From: Tardiphaga sp.
GTDB lineage: Bacteria; Pseudomonadota; Alphaproteobacteria; Rhizobiales; Xanthobacteraceae
Length of the DNA stretch: 9,110 bases
Reading direction: 5' to 3'
Assembly (NCBI GenBank): GCA_014377915.1
Contig: JACMOT010000191.1
Location: forward strand, 1-9,110
In this document: piece by piece, positions 1-6,884 of the stretch
Layout: each line of letters starts with the position of its first letter
How positions within the stretch are numbered: position 1 is the stretch's first letter
The notes under the pieces: generated by a model
The model's input: the letters and a program-made list of their open reading frames with translations, nothing else
Told to the model about the DNA's origin: nothing
Databases searched by the model: none
Position numbers and translations under genes: made by a program

Positions 1-716
<716 letters not shown>

Positions 717-724
717 GCAATTCC

Positions 725-730
725 CCTCCT
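725..730 (-). promoter_or_regulatory. Shine-Dalgarno of the ABC ATPase gene
   Basis: The minus strand reads AGGAGG here (CCTCCT on the plus strand), 8 nt before the ATG at 716. This is a consensus ribosome binding site and fixes the start. It is the strongest such site in the window. Confidence 0.85.
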
Positions 731-920
731 AGAAGTCAAACGTCCTCCGGCTGATGCCGCAGCGTCTGTTGATCGACGTCTTAGCAGAATATTTTTAGAT
801 TGTCGTTGGATCATAGTCGTAGGGATGGCGGCCCCGCGACACGTTGCGAAGCGCGCGCCAGCGTGCAACCATCGGCGACCAACCGGAAATTTTATGACGC
901 ACCGATCAAGTGTGCGCTGC

Positions 921-925
921 GGGAG
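921..925 (+). promoter_or_regulatory. Shine-Dalgarno that sets the dehydratase start at 931
   Basis: GGGAG lies 5 nt before the ATG at 931. The reading frame is open further back to a GTG at 910, but that codon has no good ribosome binding site and would add seven residues unlike family N-termini. The ATG at 931 is therefore preferred. Confidence 0.65.
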
Positions 926-930
926 AAACG

Positions 931-2739
931 ATGAATAAGCCCCTCAATGGAATCGTCCGGCGAAAACTCCGCTCCAGCGAGTGGTTCAACGATCCGCACA
1001 ATCCAGCGATGACCGCACTCTATCTTGAGCGCTACTTGAATTACGGGCTGACCCGCCACGAATTACAGTCCGGCAAGCCGATCATCGGCATCGCCCAGAC
1101 CGGCAACGACCTGTCGCCGTGCAACCGCCACCACCTCGAACTAGCCAAGCGGGTCCGCGAGGGAATCACCGCCGCCGGCGGGCTGGCGATGGAATTTCCG
1201 GTGCACCCGATCCAGGAGACCGGCAAGCGACCGACCGCGGCGCTGGACCGCAACCTGGCCTATCTCGGCCTGGTCGAGATCCTGTTCGGCTATCCGCTCG
1301 ACGGCGTGGTCCTGACCACCGGCTGCGACAAGACGACGCCAGCCTGCCTGATGGCCGCGGCGACCGTGAACCTGCCGGCGATCGTGCTGTCCGGCGGACC
1401 GATGCTGAACGGCTGGCACGACGGCGAACGCACCGGCTCAGGCACCGTGGTGTGGAAGTCCCGCGAGCGACTGGCCGCCGGCGAGATCGACTATGAGGAG
1501 TTCATGAATCTGGTGGCGTCGTCGGCGCCCTCGGTCGGCCATTGCAACACCATGGGCACCGCCTCGACGATGAATTCGCTGGCCGAAGCGCTGGGCATGT
1601 CGCTGCCCGGCTGCGCCGCCATTCCGGCCCCCTACCGCGAACGTGGCCAGATCGCCTACGAGACCGGTAGCCGCATCGTCGAGATGGTGTGGGAAGACCT
1701 CAAGCCGTCGGACATCCTGACCCGCGAGGCATTCGAGAACTGCATCGTCGTCAATTCGGCGATCGGCGGCTCGACCAATGCGCCGATCCATATCAACGCG
1801 CTGGCACGGCACATCGGCGTCGAGCTGTCGATCGACGACTGGCAGAGCGTGGGACACGCGATCCCGCTGCTGGTCAACATGCAACCGGCCGGCTTCTATC
1901 TCGGCGAGGAGTATCACCGCGCCGGTGGCGTGCCGTCGGTGGTGCGCGAATTGATGGCGCACAACAAGATTCACGAGGGCGCCCTGACCGTCAACGGCCA
2001 AAGCATGGGCGAGAATTGCGCCAAGGCGCCCACGCCCGACAATGACGTGATCTGGTCCTACGACAAGCCGCTGGTGAAGGACGCTGGCTTCCTGGTGCTG
2101 CGCGGCAACCTGTTCGATTCAGCCATCATGAAGACCTCGGTGATCTCGAAGGAGTTCTTCAACCGCTATCTGGCCAATCCGAAGGATCCCAACGCCTTCG
2201 AAGGCCGCGCCATCGTATTCGAGGGGCCGGAGGACTATCACCACCGCATCGATGACGAGTCGCTGAACATTGACGAGCACTGCATCCTGTTCGTGCGCGG
2301 CACCGGGCCGATCGGCTATCCCGGCGGCGCCGAAGTCGTCAACATGCAGCCGCCGGCCGCCCTGATCAAGCGCGGCATCCTCGCGCTGCCCTGCATCGGC
2401 GACGGCCGGCAGTCCGGCACCTCGGGCTCGCCGTCGATTCTGAACGCGACGCCGGAAGCCGCCGCCGATGGCGGGCTGGCGATCCTCAAGACCGGCGACC
2501 AGGTGCGCATCGACCTCAACAAGGGCAGTGCCAATATCCTGATCTCCGACGACGAATTGAAGCAGCGCCGCGCCGATCTGAAAGCCGCCGGTGGCTTCAA
2601 ATACCCGGCGCACCAGACACCATGGCAGGAACTGTACCGCTCGACGGTCGGCCAGCACGCCACCGGCGCCTGCCTCGAACTCGCCACCCGCTACCACGAC
2701 ATCGCCGGCAAGGTCGGCACGGCGCGGCATAATCACTGA
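931..2739 (+). CDS. IlvD/Edd-family sugar-acid dehydratase (D-xylonate / L-arabinonate dehydratase type)
   Basis: This predicted cytoplasmic enzyme removes water from a sugar acid (aldonate) to give a 2-keto-3-deoxy acid. It has 602 residues, close to the roughly 580-600 of the pentonate dehydratase branch. Cys64, Cys132 and Cys205 line up with the three [2Fe-2S] ligands of L-arabinonate dehydratase. Glu96, Asp133 and Lys134 match its Mg2+ ligands, including the lysine that is carbamylated in that family. Ser495 in GDGRQSG is the expected catalytic serine. Long stretches such as [10 protein letters not shown] (49-58), [12 protein letters not shown] (127-138), [13 protein letters not shown] (203-215) and the C-terminal ARHNH resemble Caulobacter XylD as I remember it. 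It is less likely to be the branched-chain amino acid enzyme IlvD, given the sugar dehydrogenase neighbours. Exact substrate (xylonate, arabinonate, fuconate or another) is unresolved. All key residues are intact. Confidence 0.93.
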   Translation: MNKPLNGIVRRKLRSSEWFNDPHNPAMTALYLERYLNYGLTRHELQSGKPIIGIAQTGNDLSPCNRHHLELAKRVREGITAAGGLAMEFPVHPIQETGKRPTAALDRNLAYLGLVEILFGYPLDGVVLTTGCDKTTPACLMAAATVNLPAIVLSGGPMLNGWHDGERTGSGTVVWKSRERLAAGEIDYEEFMNLVASSAPSVGHCNTMGTASTMNSLAEALGMSLPGCAAIPAPYRERGQIAYETGSRIVEMVWEDLKPSDILTREAFENCIVVNSAIGGSTNAPIHINALARHIGVELSIDDWQSVGHAIPLLVNMQPAGFYLGEEYHRAGGVPSVVRELMAHNKIHEGALTVNGQSMGENCAKAPTPDNDVIWSYDKPLVKDAGFLVLRGNLFDSAIMKTSVISKEFFNRYLANPKDPNAFEGRAIVFEGPEDYHHRIDDESLNIDEHCILFVRGTGPIGYPGGAEVVNMQPPAALIKRGILALPCIGDGRQSGTSGSPSILNATPEAAADGGLAILKTGDQVRIDLNKGSANILISDDELKQRRADLKAAGGFKYPAHQTPWQELYRSTVGQHATGACLELATRYHDIAGKVGTARHNH

Positions 2740-2748
2740 CCTTTCAGC

Positions 2749-2865
2749 CGTCATTGCGAGGAGCGAAGCGACGCGGCAATCCAGCAGCCAAAAGCGAAGA
2801 CTGGATTGCTTCGTCGCAAGGGCTAAGGGGAAAGCCAATTGGCTTTCCCTGACCTCGCAATGACG
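2749..2865. repeat. Palindromic intergenic repeat, 'GTCATTGCGAG' family
   Basis: The element is bounded by perfect 12-bp inverted ends, CGTCATTGCGAG (2749-2760) and CTCGCAATGACG (2854-2865). Inside is a second pair, GCAATCCAG (2776-2784) and CTGGATTGC (2801-2809), then a 22-bp perfect palindrome at 2828-2849. The whole can fold into a branched hairpin in RNA or single-stranded DNA. I recognise this as a dispersed non-coding repeat common between genes in Bradyrhizobium-type genomes, resembling a REP or MITE-like element. It fills most of the space between the dehydratase stop and the next gene and may stabilise or attenuate the transcript. No coding capacity is evident. Confidence 0.85.
2828..2849. 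repeat. 22-bp perfect palindrome inside the intergenic repeat
   Basis: GGGAAAGCC, then AATT, then GGCTTTCCC: a perfect palindrome with no spacer. As RNA it gives a 9-bp stem with an AAUU loop. It is not followed by a run of T, so a classic intrinsic terminator is unlikely. It could equally be a protein binding site or simply part of the repeat. Confidence 0.7.
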
Positions 2866-2879
2866 CCGCCAAGCGGCGT
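2863..2879 (+). repeat. Short stem-loop before the first SDR gene
   Basis: ACGCCGC (2863-2869) and GCGGCGT (2873-2879) pair around a CAA loop. Only TTTG follows, so terminator function is doubtful. It overlaps the end of the larger repeat and lies 32 bp before the next start codon. Confidence 0.4.
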
Positions 2880-2911
2880 TTGCACAGATAGAAATCCCGG
2901 GGAGAATAACC

Positions 2912-3643
2912 ATGTCTGATCGATTGAAAGGCAAGCGCGCCTTTGTCACCGCCGGCGCCGCCGGCATCGGCCGCGCCTGCGCGCTGGCGTTTGCGCGCGA
3001 GGGCGCCACCGTGTTCGCGACCGATCTCAACGAGGCCGGCGTGTCCGAGCTCAGCCATGACGGCATCGAAGTGGCAAAACTCGACGTCCGTGACAGCGCC
3101 GCGGTGGCGGCGATGGCCCAGCGGGTCGGCAAGGTCGACATCCTGCTCAACGCCGCCGGCTTCGTGCATCACGGCACGGTGCTGGAATGTTCGGATGACG
3201 AGTGGGACTTCTCGTTCGATATCAACGTCAAGTCGATGCACCGGACCATCCGGTCGTTCCTGCCCGGCATGCTCGAAGCCGGCCACGGCTCGATTGTCAA
3301 CATCGCCTCGGCCGCCGGCGTGTTCAAGGCGGCACCGAACCGCTATGTCTACGGCGCCACGAAAGCCGCAGTGGCCGCCCTCACCCGTGCCGTCGCCGCC
3401 GATTTCATCACCAAGGGCATCCGCTGCAACTGCATCTGCCCCGGCACCATCGAGACGCCCTCGATGCTCGACCGCGCCGCCGCCGCCGGCCCCAACGGCC
3501 GCGAGCTGTTCGTCTCCCGGCAACCGATGGGACGGCTCGGCACCGCCGACGAAATCGCCTCGCTCGCGGTCTATCTCGCCAGCGACGAAAGCGCCTTCAC
3601 CACCGGTGTCGCCCATATTATCGACGGCGGCTGGACGCTGTAG
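2912..3643 (+). CDS. SDR-family dehydrogenase, 2-keto-3-deoxy-L-fuconate dehydrogenase (DHRS6) type
   Basis: This predicted cytoplasmic NAD+-dependent oxidoreductase probably oxidises the C4 hydroxyl of a 2-keto-3-deoxy sugar acid to a 2,4-diketo acid. The 243 residues are standard for a classical SDR. The dinucleotide motif is TAGAAGIG (13-20), with Ala in place of the first Gly of TGxxxGIG. Asp38 at the end of the second strand favours NAD(H) over NADP(H). NAAG is at 80-83, Asn105, catalytic Ser133, Tyr147 and Lys151 are present, and PGTIETPS spans 177-184. The segments PNRYVYGATKAAV, RQPMGRLG, YLASDESAFTTG and HIIDGGW closely match the Xanthomonas keto-deoxy-fuconate dehydrogenase as I remember it. 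GGGGAG before the ATG supports the start. It follows the dehydratase, whose product would be its substrate. SDR membership is certain; substrate is inference. Confidence 0.9.
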   Translation: MSDRLKGKRAFVTAGAAGIGRACALAFAREGATVFATDLNEAGVSELSHDGIEVAKLDVRDSAAVAAMAQRVGKVDILLNAAGFVHHGTVLECSDDEWDFSFDINVKSMHRTIRSFLPGMLEAGHGSIVNIASAAGVFKAAPNRYVYGATKAAVAALTRAVAADFITKGIRCNCICPGTIETPSMLDRAAAAGPNGRELFVSRQPMGRLGTADEIASLAVYLASDESAFTTGVAHIIDGGWTL

Positions 3644-3648
3644 GCACT

Positions 3649-3762
3649 GTCGTTCCGGGGCGCGCACAGCGTTAGCTGCGCGCGAATCCGGAACCTCGAA
3701 CTGTTTTGAACATGTCGGGATTCCGGGTTAGCTCGGGCTGTGCCCTCGCGCCCCGGAATGAC
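3649..3762. repeat. Palindromic intergenic repeat, '...CCCCGGAATGAC' family, copy A
   Basis: The ends are inverted arms of 16 bp with 15 matches (3649-3664 against 3747-3762, GTCGTTCCGGGGCGCG and CGCGCCCCGGAATGAC); the single mismatch would be a G-U pair in RNA. Internal blocks CGGAACCTCGA (3689-3699), TCGGGATTCC (3715-3724), GCTCGGGC (3731-3738) and CCCCGGAATGAC (3751-3762) recur in the same order and orientation in the element at 4561-4712. The element fills most of the 158-bp gap between the two SDR genes. It is non-coding; open frames through it are shadows. Confidence 0.8.
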
Positions 3763-3786
3763 CATCAGGATCGCCAGAGAACCATC

Positions 3787-3793
3787 GAGAGGA
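3787..3793 (+). promoter_or_regulatory. Shine-Dalgarno that sets the second SDR start at 3802
   Basis: GAGAGGA lies 8 nt before the ATG at 3802. The frame is also open back to an ATG at 3706, but that would translate the palindromic repeat. The start at 3802 gives a normal SDR N-terminus. Confidence 0.75.
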
Positions 3794-3801
3794 TTTTTCC
3801 C

Positions 3802-4548
3802 ATGAACACGATCGATCTGAACGGCCGCTGCGCCGTGGTTACCGGCGGCGCGCAGGGATTTGGCCGCGCCATCACGGAGCGTTTCGTTGCCTCCGGCGCC
3901 AGGGTCGCGATCTGGGATCACGACATCGCCTTCGCCGAACGCACCGCCAAGGAAATTGGCGACGCCGTTATCGCGGTCCAGGTCGACGTCTCCGACCTTG
4001 CCGCGGTGGAACAGGCGCGCGACGCGACGCTGAAAGCGTTCGGCAAGATCGACATTCTCGTCAACAATGCCGGCATCGCCGGCATCAACAAGACGGTATG
4101 GGAAACCGACCTCGAGGAATGGCGCAAGGTGCAGCGCATCAATCTCGACGGCCCGTTCATCTGCTGCAAGGCGGTGGTGCCGTCGATGCTCAAGCAGGGC
4201 TATGGCCGCATCGTCAACATCGCCTCGATCGCTGGCAAGGAAGGCAATCCGAACGCCGCGCATTACTCCGCCTCCAAGGCCGGGCTGATCGCGCTGACCA
4301 AATCGCTCGGCAAGGAGCTGGCGTCCCATGATATCGTGGTGAACGCGATCACGCCGGCGGCGGCGAAGACCGCGATCTTCGATCAGATGACGCAACAGCA
4401 CATCGACTTCATGCTGTCGAAAATTCCGAAGAATCGATTTGTTCGGGTGGAAGAACTCGCCGCGATGGCGGCCTGGCTGGCATCGGCCGACTGTTCATTC
4501 TCGACCGGCGCGGTGTTCGATATTTCCGGCGGTCGCGCGACGTATTGA
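3802..4548 (+). CDS. SDR-family NAD(P)-dependent oxidoreductase (FabG-like), probable sugar dehydrogenase
   Basis: This is a classical short-chain dehydrogenase of 248 residues, predicted cytoplasmic. The dinucleotide motif is TGGAQGFG (14-21), Asp39 suggests NAD(H) preference, NNAG is at 88-91, and Asn114, Ser142, Tyr155 and Lys159 make up the catalytic tetrad. After the active site, where most members have a Pro-Gly pair, it reads ITPAAAKT (183-190), so the loop that closes over the cofactor is altered. The C-terminus FDISGGRATY keeps the usual Ser-Gly-Gly. Its place after the dehydratase and the keto-deoxy-acid dehydrogenase suggests a step in the same pathway, such as oxidising the free sugar to its lactone or acting on a later intermediate. 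A fatty-acid FabG role is unlikely from context. The two SDRs share only the family motifs, so a recent duplication is unlikely. Confidence 0.88.
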   Translation: MNTIDLNGRCAVVTGGAQGFGRAITERFVASGARVAIWDHDIAFAERTAKEIGDAVIAVQVDVSDLAAVEQARDATLKAFGKIDILVNNAGIAGINKTVWETDLEEWRKVQRINLDGPFICCKAVVPSMLKQGYGRIVNIASIAGKEGNPNAAHYSASKAGLIALTKSLGKELASHDIVVNAITPAAAKTAIFDQMTQQHIDFMLSKIPKNRFVRVEELAAMAAWLASADCSFSTGAVFDISGGRATY

Positions 4549-4560
4549 GGCGCCAGCCTC

Positions 4561-4712
4561 GTCATTCCGGGATTCGCCATAGCCGGCACTTGAGGGCGAT
4601 GGCGAAGACCCGGAATCTCGACATGTTCAACCAAGTCATTTCGGGATTCCCCGCAACTCCAACTGGAGTGGCTGAGGTTCGCTCGGGCCGCGCCCCCGCA
4701 CCCCGGAATGAC
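4561..4712. repeat. Palindromic intergenic repeat, '...CCCCGGAATGAC' family, copy B, between convergent genes
   Basis: Perfect 10-bp inverted ends GTCATTCCGG (4561-4570) and CCGGAATGAC (4703-4712) bound the element. Internal hairpins are TTCGCCAT/ATGGCGAA (4573-4580 and 4599-4606) and ACTCC/GGAGT (4656-4660 and 4665-4669). Blocks CGGAATCTCGA (4611-4621), TCGGGATTCC (4641-4650), GCTCGGGC (4681-4688) and CCCCGGAATGAC (4701-4712) match copy A. The GCTCGGGC-to-CCCCGGAATGAC distance is 20 bp in both. Copy B has about 24 bp extra between TCGGGATTCC and GCTCGGGC, including the ACTCC hairpin. It occupies almost the whole gap between the second SDR and tonB and ends 3 bp before the tonB stop codon. 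It may end transcription from both sides, but it lacks a U-tract. Confidence 0.8.
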
Positions 4713-4715
4713 AGC

Positions 4716-5507
4716 TCACCCCTTGCCCTTGACGCGAAAAATCACCGGCAGCGTGAAGCTCAGCCCCTCATCCGCGATCAGCGGCGGCGGTTGCGGCAGC
4801 GGATCCGAGCGGCGGACCATGGCCAGCGCCGCTTCATCAAAGGCGCTGTCGCCCGAGCTCTTCAGGATACTGACCGTAAGCACGTGACCGACGCGGTCGA
4901 TCTCGAAATTGACGGTAATCTCGGCCGTCTTCTGCTGGCGATCGGCCGGATATTTCTTGTGCTTGTCGAGATGCGCCACCAGTTCCTTCTGCCACGTCAC
5001 CCTGGCGCGGCGGGCGCTGTCGCCGGTGCCCTGCGCCGGCGCCACCGAGCGCGGGCCTTCCAACGCGGTCTCTGAACTCGGCATCGCCGTCGCCTCCGCC
5101 GCGACGGATTCGGTCGAGGCCGATTGCTGGACCACGGCCTTTTCCTGTTGCTCCTCCTTCGGCTTCCTGGAGTCGGTCTCGGTGACGACGCGGTCGGGAT
5201 CATCGCTCTCCCGCACCTGCGCCTTCGGCAGATCGGACTCCTTGACCTCCGCCTTCTGCTCGGCCACCGCCGGCGACGCCGTGGTGGCCTCGGTGTCCGG
5301 ACCGGGCGGCAGGTCGGTCGCCTCAAGCTTCGGCGACATCATCTCCAGCCCGACCTCGATCGCTGGCGCGCCCAGCGAGTCATCGGCCTCGTCGGAGTTG
5401 ATCTGTACAACCGCCAGCGCAAGGCCGCCGACATGCAGGAGCACGGCGCACAGCGCCGCCATCATCCACAGCCGTCGGGACGGCTTGCTTGCATCGGGGT
5501 CGGACAT
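4716..5507 (-). CDS. tonB: TonB energy-transducing protein
   Basis: TonB spans the periplasm and passes the proton-motive-force energy harvested by ExbB-ExbD to outer-membrane receptors. The 263 residues show a short basic cytoplasmic tail, one membrane segment (about 13-34), a long disordered linker (about 36-165) and a C-terminal receptor-binding domain (about 168-263). That domain carries KKYPADR (184-190), VNFEIDRVGHVL (199-210), SGDSAFDEAAL and the ending SFTLPVIFRVKG typical of the family. The linker is rich in Glu, Lys, Asp, Ala and Ser and lacks the long Pro-Glu/Pro-Lys repeats of E. coli TonB. The membrane histidine is present (His25), but the serine normally four residues earlier is Ala21. 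The gene is last in the receptor-dioxygenase-exbB-exbD-tonB operon, 17 nt after exbD, with a weak ribosome binding site, so it may depend on coupling. Confidence 0.92.
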   Translation of the reverse strand: MSDPDASKPSRRLWMMAALCAVLLHVGGLALAVVQINSDEADDSLGAPAIEVGLEMMSPKLEATDLPPGPDTEATTASPAVAEQKAEVKESDLPKAQVRESDDPDRVVTETDSRKPKEEQQEKAVVQQSASTESVAAEATAMPSSETALEGPRSVAPAQGTGDSARRARVTWQKELVAHLDKHKKYPADRQQKTAEITVNFEIDRVGHVLTVSILKSSGDSAFDEAALAMVRRSDPLPQPPPLIADEGLSFTLPVIFRVKGKG

Positions 5508-5524
5508 CAGACGTCAGGTTTCGT

Positions 5525-5998
5525 TCAGGGCTTCGGTTGGGGCGCGGCCGACGGCGACACGGCGCCCGGATCGGGGACACCTTCCAGGGTGACCAGCTTC
5601 AGCTTGGTGTAGCCGCCGGATCGCAGCAGTTCCAGCACATCCATCATGTCGCCATAGGGCACCGCACGATCGGCCCGCAGGAAGATGGCCTTGTCCTTGT
5701 TGCTGTCCGGCATGGCATCCAGCGAGCGCACCAGATCGACGCGCTTCACGAGATTTTCGCCGATCGCCACCGCCAGATCGGGCTTGATGCTGACATAGGT
5801 CGGCTTGTCCGGCTTCTTGCTGGGCGTCGCCGTCGAGCTTGGCAGGTCGATCGGCAGGTCGACCGTGGACAGCGGCGCCGCGACCATGAAGATGATCAGC
5901 AGGACCAGAATGACATCGATGAATGGCGTGACATTGATCTCATGGTTTTCGCCGAAATCATCATCGTCGTCGGTACCCTCGGAAAGCGACATGCCCAT
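5525..5998 (-). CDS. exbD: ExbD, TonB-system proton-channel subunit
   Basis: ExbD forms the proton channel with ExbB in the inner membrane and powers TonB. The 157 residues start with an acidic cytoplasmic tail (five Asp at 10-14). A single membrane helix at about 24-44 follows, with NVTPFIDVILVLLIIFMVAAP. Asp28 is the conserved protonatable residue, equivalent to Asp25 of E. coli ExbD. The periplasmic domain runs from about 62 to 140, with a Pro/Ala-rich tail. The ATG at 5998 is chosen over the ATG two codons later (5992) because GGAG (6009-6006) sits 7 nt before it. It starts 4 nt after the exbB stop. The longer open frame reaching 6085 overlaps exbB and has no support. TolR is an alternative by fold, but the receptor and TonB neighbours favour ExbD. 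Confidence 0.92.
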   Translation of the reverse strand: MGMSLSEGTDDDDDFGENHEINVTPFIDVILVLLIIFMVAAPLSTVDLPIDLPSSTATPSKKPDKPTYVSIKPDLAVAIGENLVKRVDLVRSLDAMPDSNKDKAIFLRADRAVPYGDMMDVLELLRSGGYTKLKLVTLEGVPDPGAVSPSAAPQPKP

Positions 5999-6002
5999 CG
6001 GA

Positions 6003-6884
6003 CTACTCCGCCGCGCGCGCGTGCGACGCGCCGTGGGTACGGTCGAGATCGCGCGACAACAGCCGGCCGGCGGCGCCGGAAGCACGGCCCACCAGTTCGA
6101 GGTAGCCCTTCGTGACGCGCGAGAAGTGATTGTAGATGATCACCGCCGGGATCGCGGCGACCAGGCCGATCGCGGTGGCCAGCAGCGCCTCGGCAATGCC
6201 GGGCGCGACAACCGCGAGGTTGGTGGTCTGTGATTTGGAAATGCCGATGAAGCTGTTCATGATACCCCAGACGGTCCCGAACAGACCGACGAAGGGTGAT
6301 GTCGCGCCAATGGTGGCGAGCGCGCCCATGCCGAGCCGGACACGACGCGCTTCGGCACGGATGATTTCCGCAAAGCTCGACGCCGCGCGTTCCTTGATGC
6401 CGCTGTCGCTGGACAGGCCGGCGGAGATCCGCCCTTCCCGCATCGCGGCGGCGAGCAGCGCCGATAGAACATTGTCGTGGTTGCCGAGCGCGAGCTGGGC
6501 TTCCGCCAGCGAACGCGACTCCGCGATGCGCTTCAGCGACCGGCGCAACCGGGTCGCCGACATCGACAGCTCCAGCGTCTTGGCGATGCCGACCGTCCAG
6601 GTCACGATCGACGCGAAGGCCAGACCGAGCATCACCACCTGCACCACGATGTCGGCGTTCTTGAACATCGACCACGGCGACAGGTCATGGATCGCCGGCG
6701 TCACCACTGCCCTGGCAGTCTTCACGGGATCGACCGTCGAAGCCGCAGCGGCCGGCGCAGGCACGGCGGGCTGCGCGATCGCGGAGGGCGCCGCCGTCTG
6801 CTGGGCGAAGACCGGCGAGGCCAGCGCAATGACCGCAAGCGCCATGCAGCACTTCAGAATGTTTCTAAATGACGGGAGCATCAT
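6003..6884 (-). CDS. exbB: ExbB, TonB-system proton-channel subunit (MotA/TolQ/ExbB family)
   Basis: ExbB is the multimeric inner-membrane scaffold of the TonB motor. The 293 residues begin with a probable cleavable signal peptide (about 1-27, hydrophobic core LAVIALAS, likely cleavage after VFA before QQ). An Ala/Pro-rich periplasmic stretch (about 28-65) follows. Three membrane helices lie at about 79-100, 186-210 and 230-252, with the large cytoplasmic part between the first two. The family motif [20 protein letters not shown] lies at 193-212. It is longer than E. coli ExbB (about 244) because of the N-terminal extension, a form common in Pseudomonas and rhizobial homologues. The ATG at 6884 overlaps the TGA of the dioxygenase gene as ATGA, implying translational coupling; the adjacent ATG at 6881 is an alternative start. 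TolQ is excluded by context. Confidence 0.92.
   Translation of the reverse strand: MMLPSFRNILKCCMALAVIALASPVFAQQTAAPSAIAQPAVPAPAAAASTVDPVKTARAVVTPAIHDLSPWSMFKNADIVVQVVMLGLAFASIVTWTVGIAKTLELSMSATRLRRSLKRIAESRSLAEAQLALGNHDNVLSALLAAAMREGRISAGLSSDSGIKERAASSFAEIIRAEARRVRLGMGALATIGATSPFVGLFGTVWGIMNSFIGISKSQTTNLAVVAPGIAEALLATAIGLVAAIPAVIIYNHFSRVTKGYLELVGRASGAAGRLLSRDLDRTHGASHARAAE

Larger units (their letters stand above)
717..930. promoter_or_regulatory. Divergent intergenic region between the ABC ATPase and the dehydratase genes
   Basis: This 214-bp gap separates two divergently read genes, so it should hold promoters for both and probably the operator of a sugar-responsive regulator. Its centre (about 781-800) is an AT-rich patch in otherwise GC-rich DNA. 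A loose plus-strand promoter can be drawn as TTGATC (769-774) and TTTTTA (792-797) with a 17-bp spacer, but the -10 match is poor. Two short inverted repeats, GTTGC/GCAAC (843-847 and 865-869) and CGCAC/GTGCG (898-902 and 912-916), are possible operator halves. Neither matches an operator I recognise. The regulatory role rests on gene layout more than on motifs. Confidence 0.5.

Noticed and set aside
769..797. Sigma-70-like promoter TTGATC / TTTTTA
   Set aside because: The -35 is fair but the -10 matches poorly, so it is mentioned within the intergenic entry and not called separately.
910..930. Upstream GTG start that would extend the dehydratase by seven residues
   Set aside because: There is no good ribosome binding site before it, while GGGAG sits 5 nt before the ATG at 931. 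The extra residues do not resemble the family N-terminus.
2828..2849. 22-bp palindrome as an intrinsic terminator
   Set aside because: No run of T follows on either strand, and it lies inside a dispersed repeat family, so I list it only as a repeat.
1438..3667. Long minus-strand open frames opposite the dehydratase and first SDR (for example 2119-3150 and 2744-3667)
   Set aside because: They are antisense shadows in GC-rich coding DNA. They run across the intergenic repeat, have biased Arg/Ala/Gly composition and show no recognisable domain.
3706..3801. Upstream in-frame ATG extending the second SDR
   Set aside because: The extension would translate the palindromic repeat. The ATG at 3802 has a good Shine-Dalgarno and gives a normal SDR N-terminus.
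2749..4712. The three palindromic repeats as a CRISPR array or insertion sequence
   Set aside because: There are no short regular repeat-spacer units, no transposase gene, and the elements are widely separated by intact genes.
5896..6675. Second minus-strand frame overlapping exbB
   Set aside because: It is out of frame with the clear ExbB motifs and has no family features.
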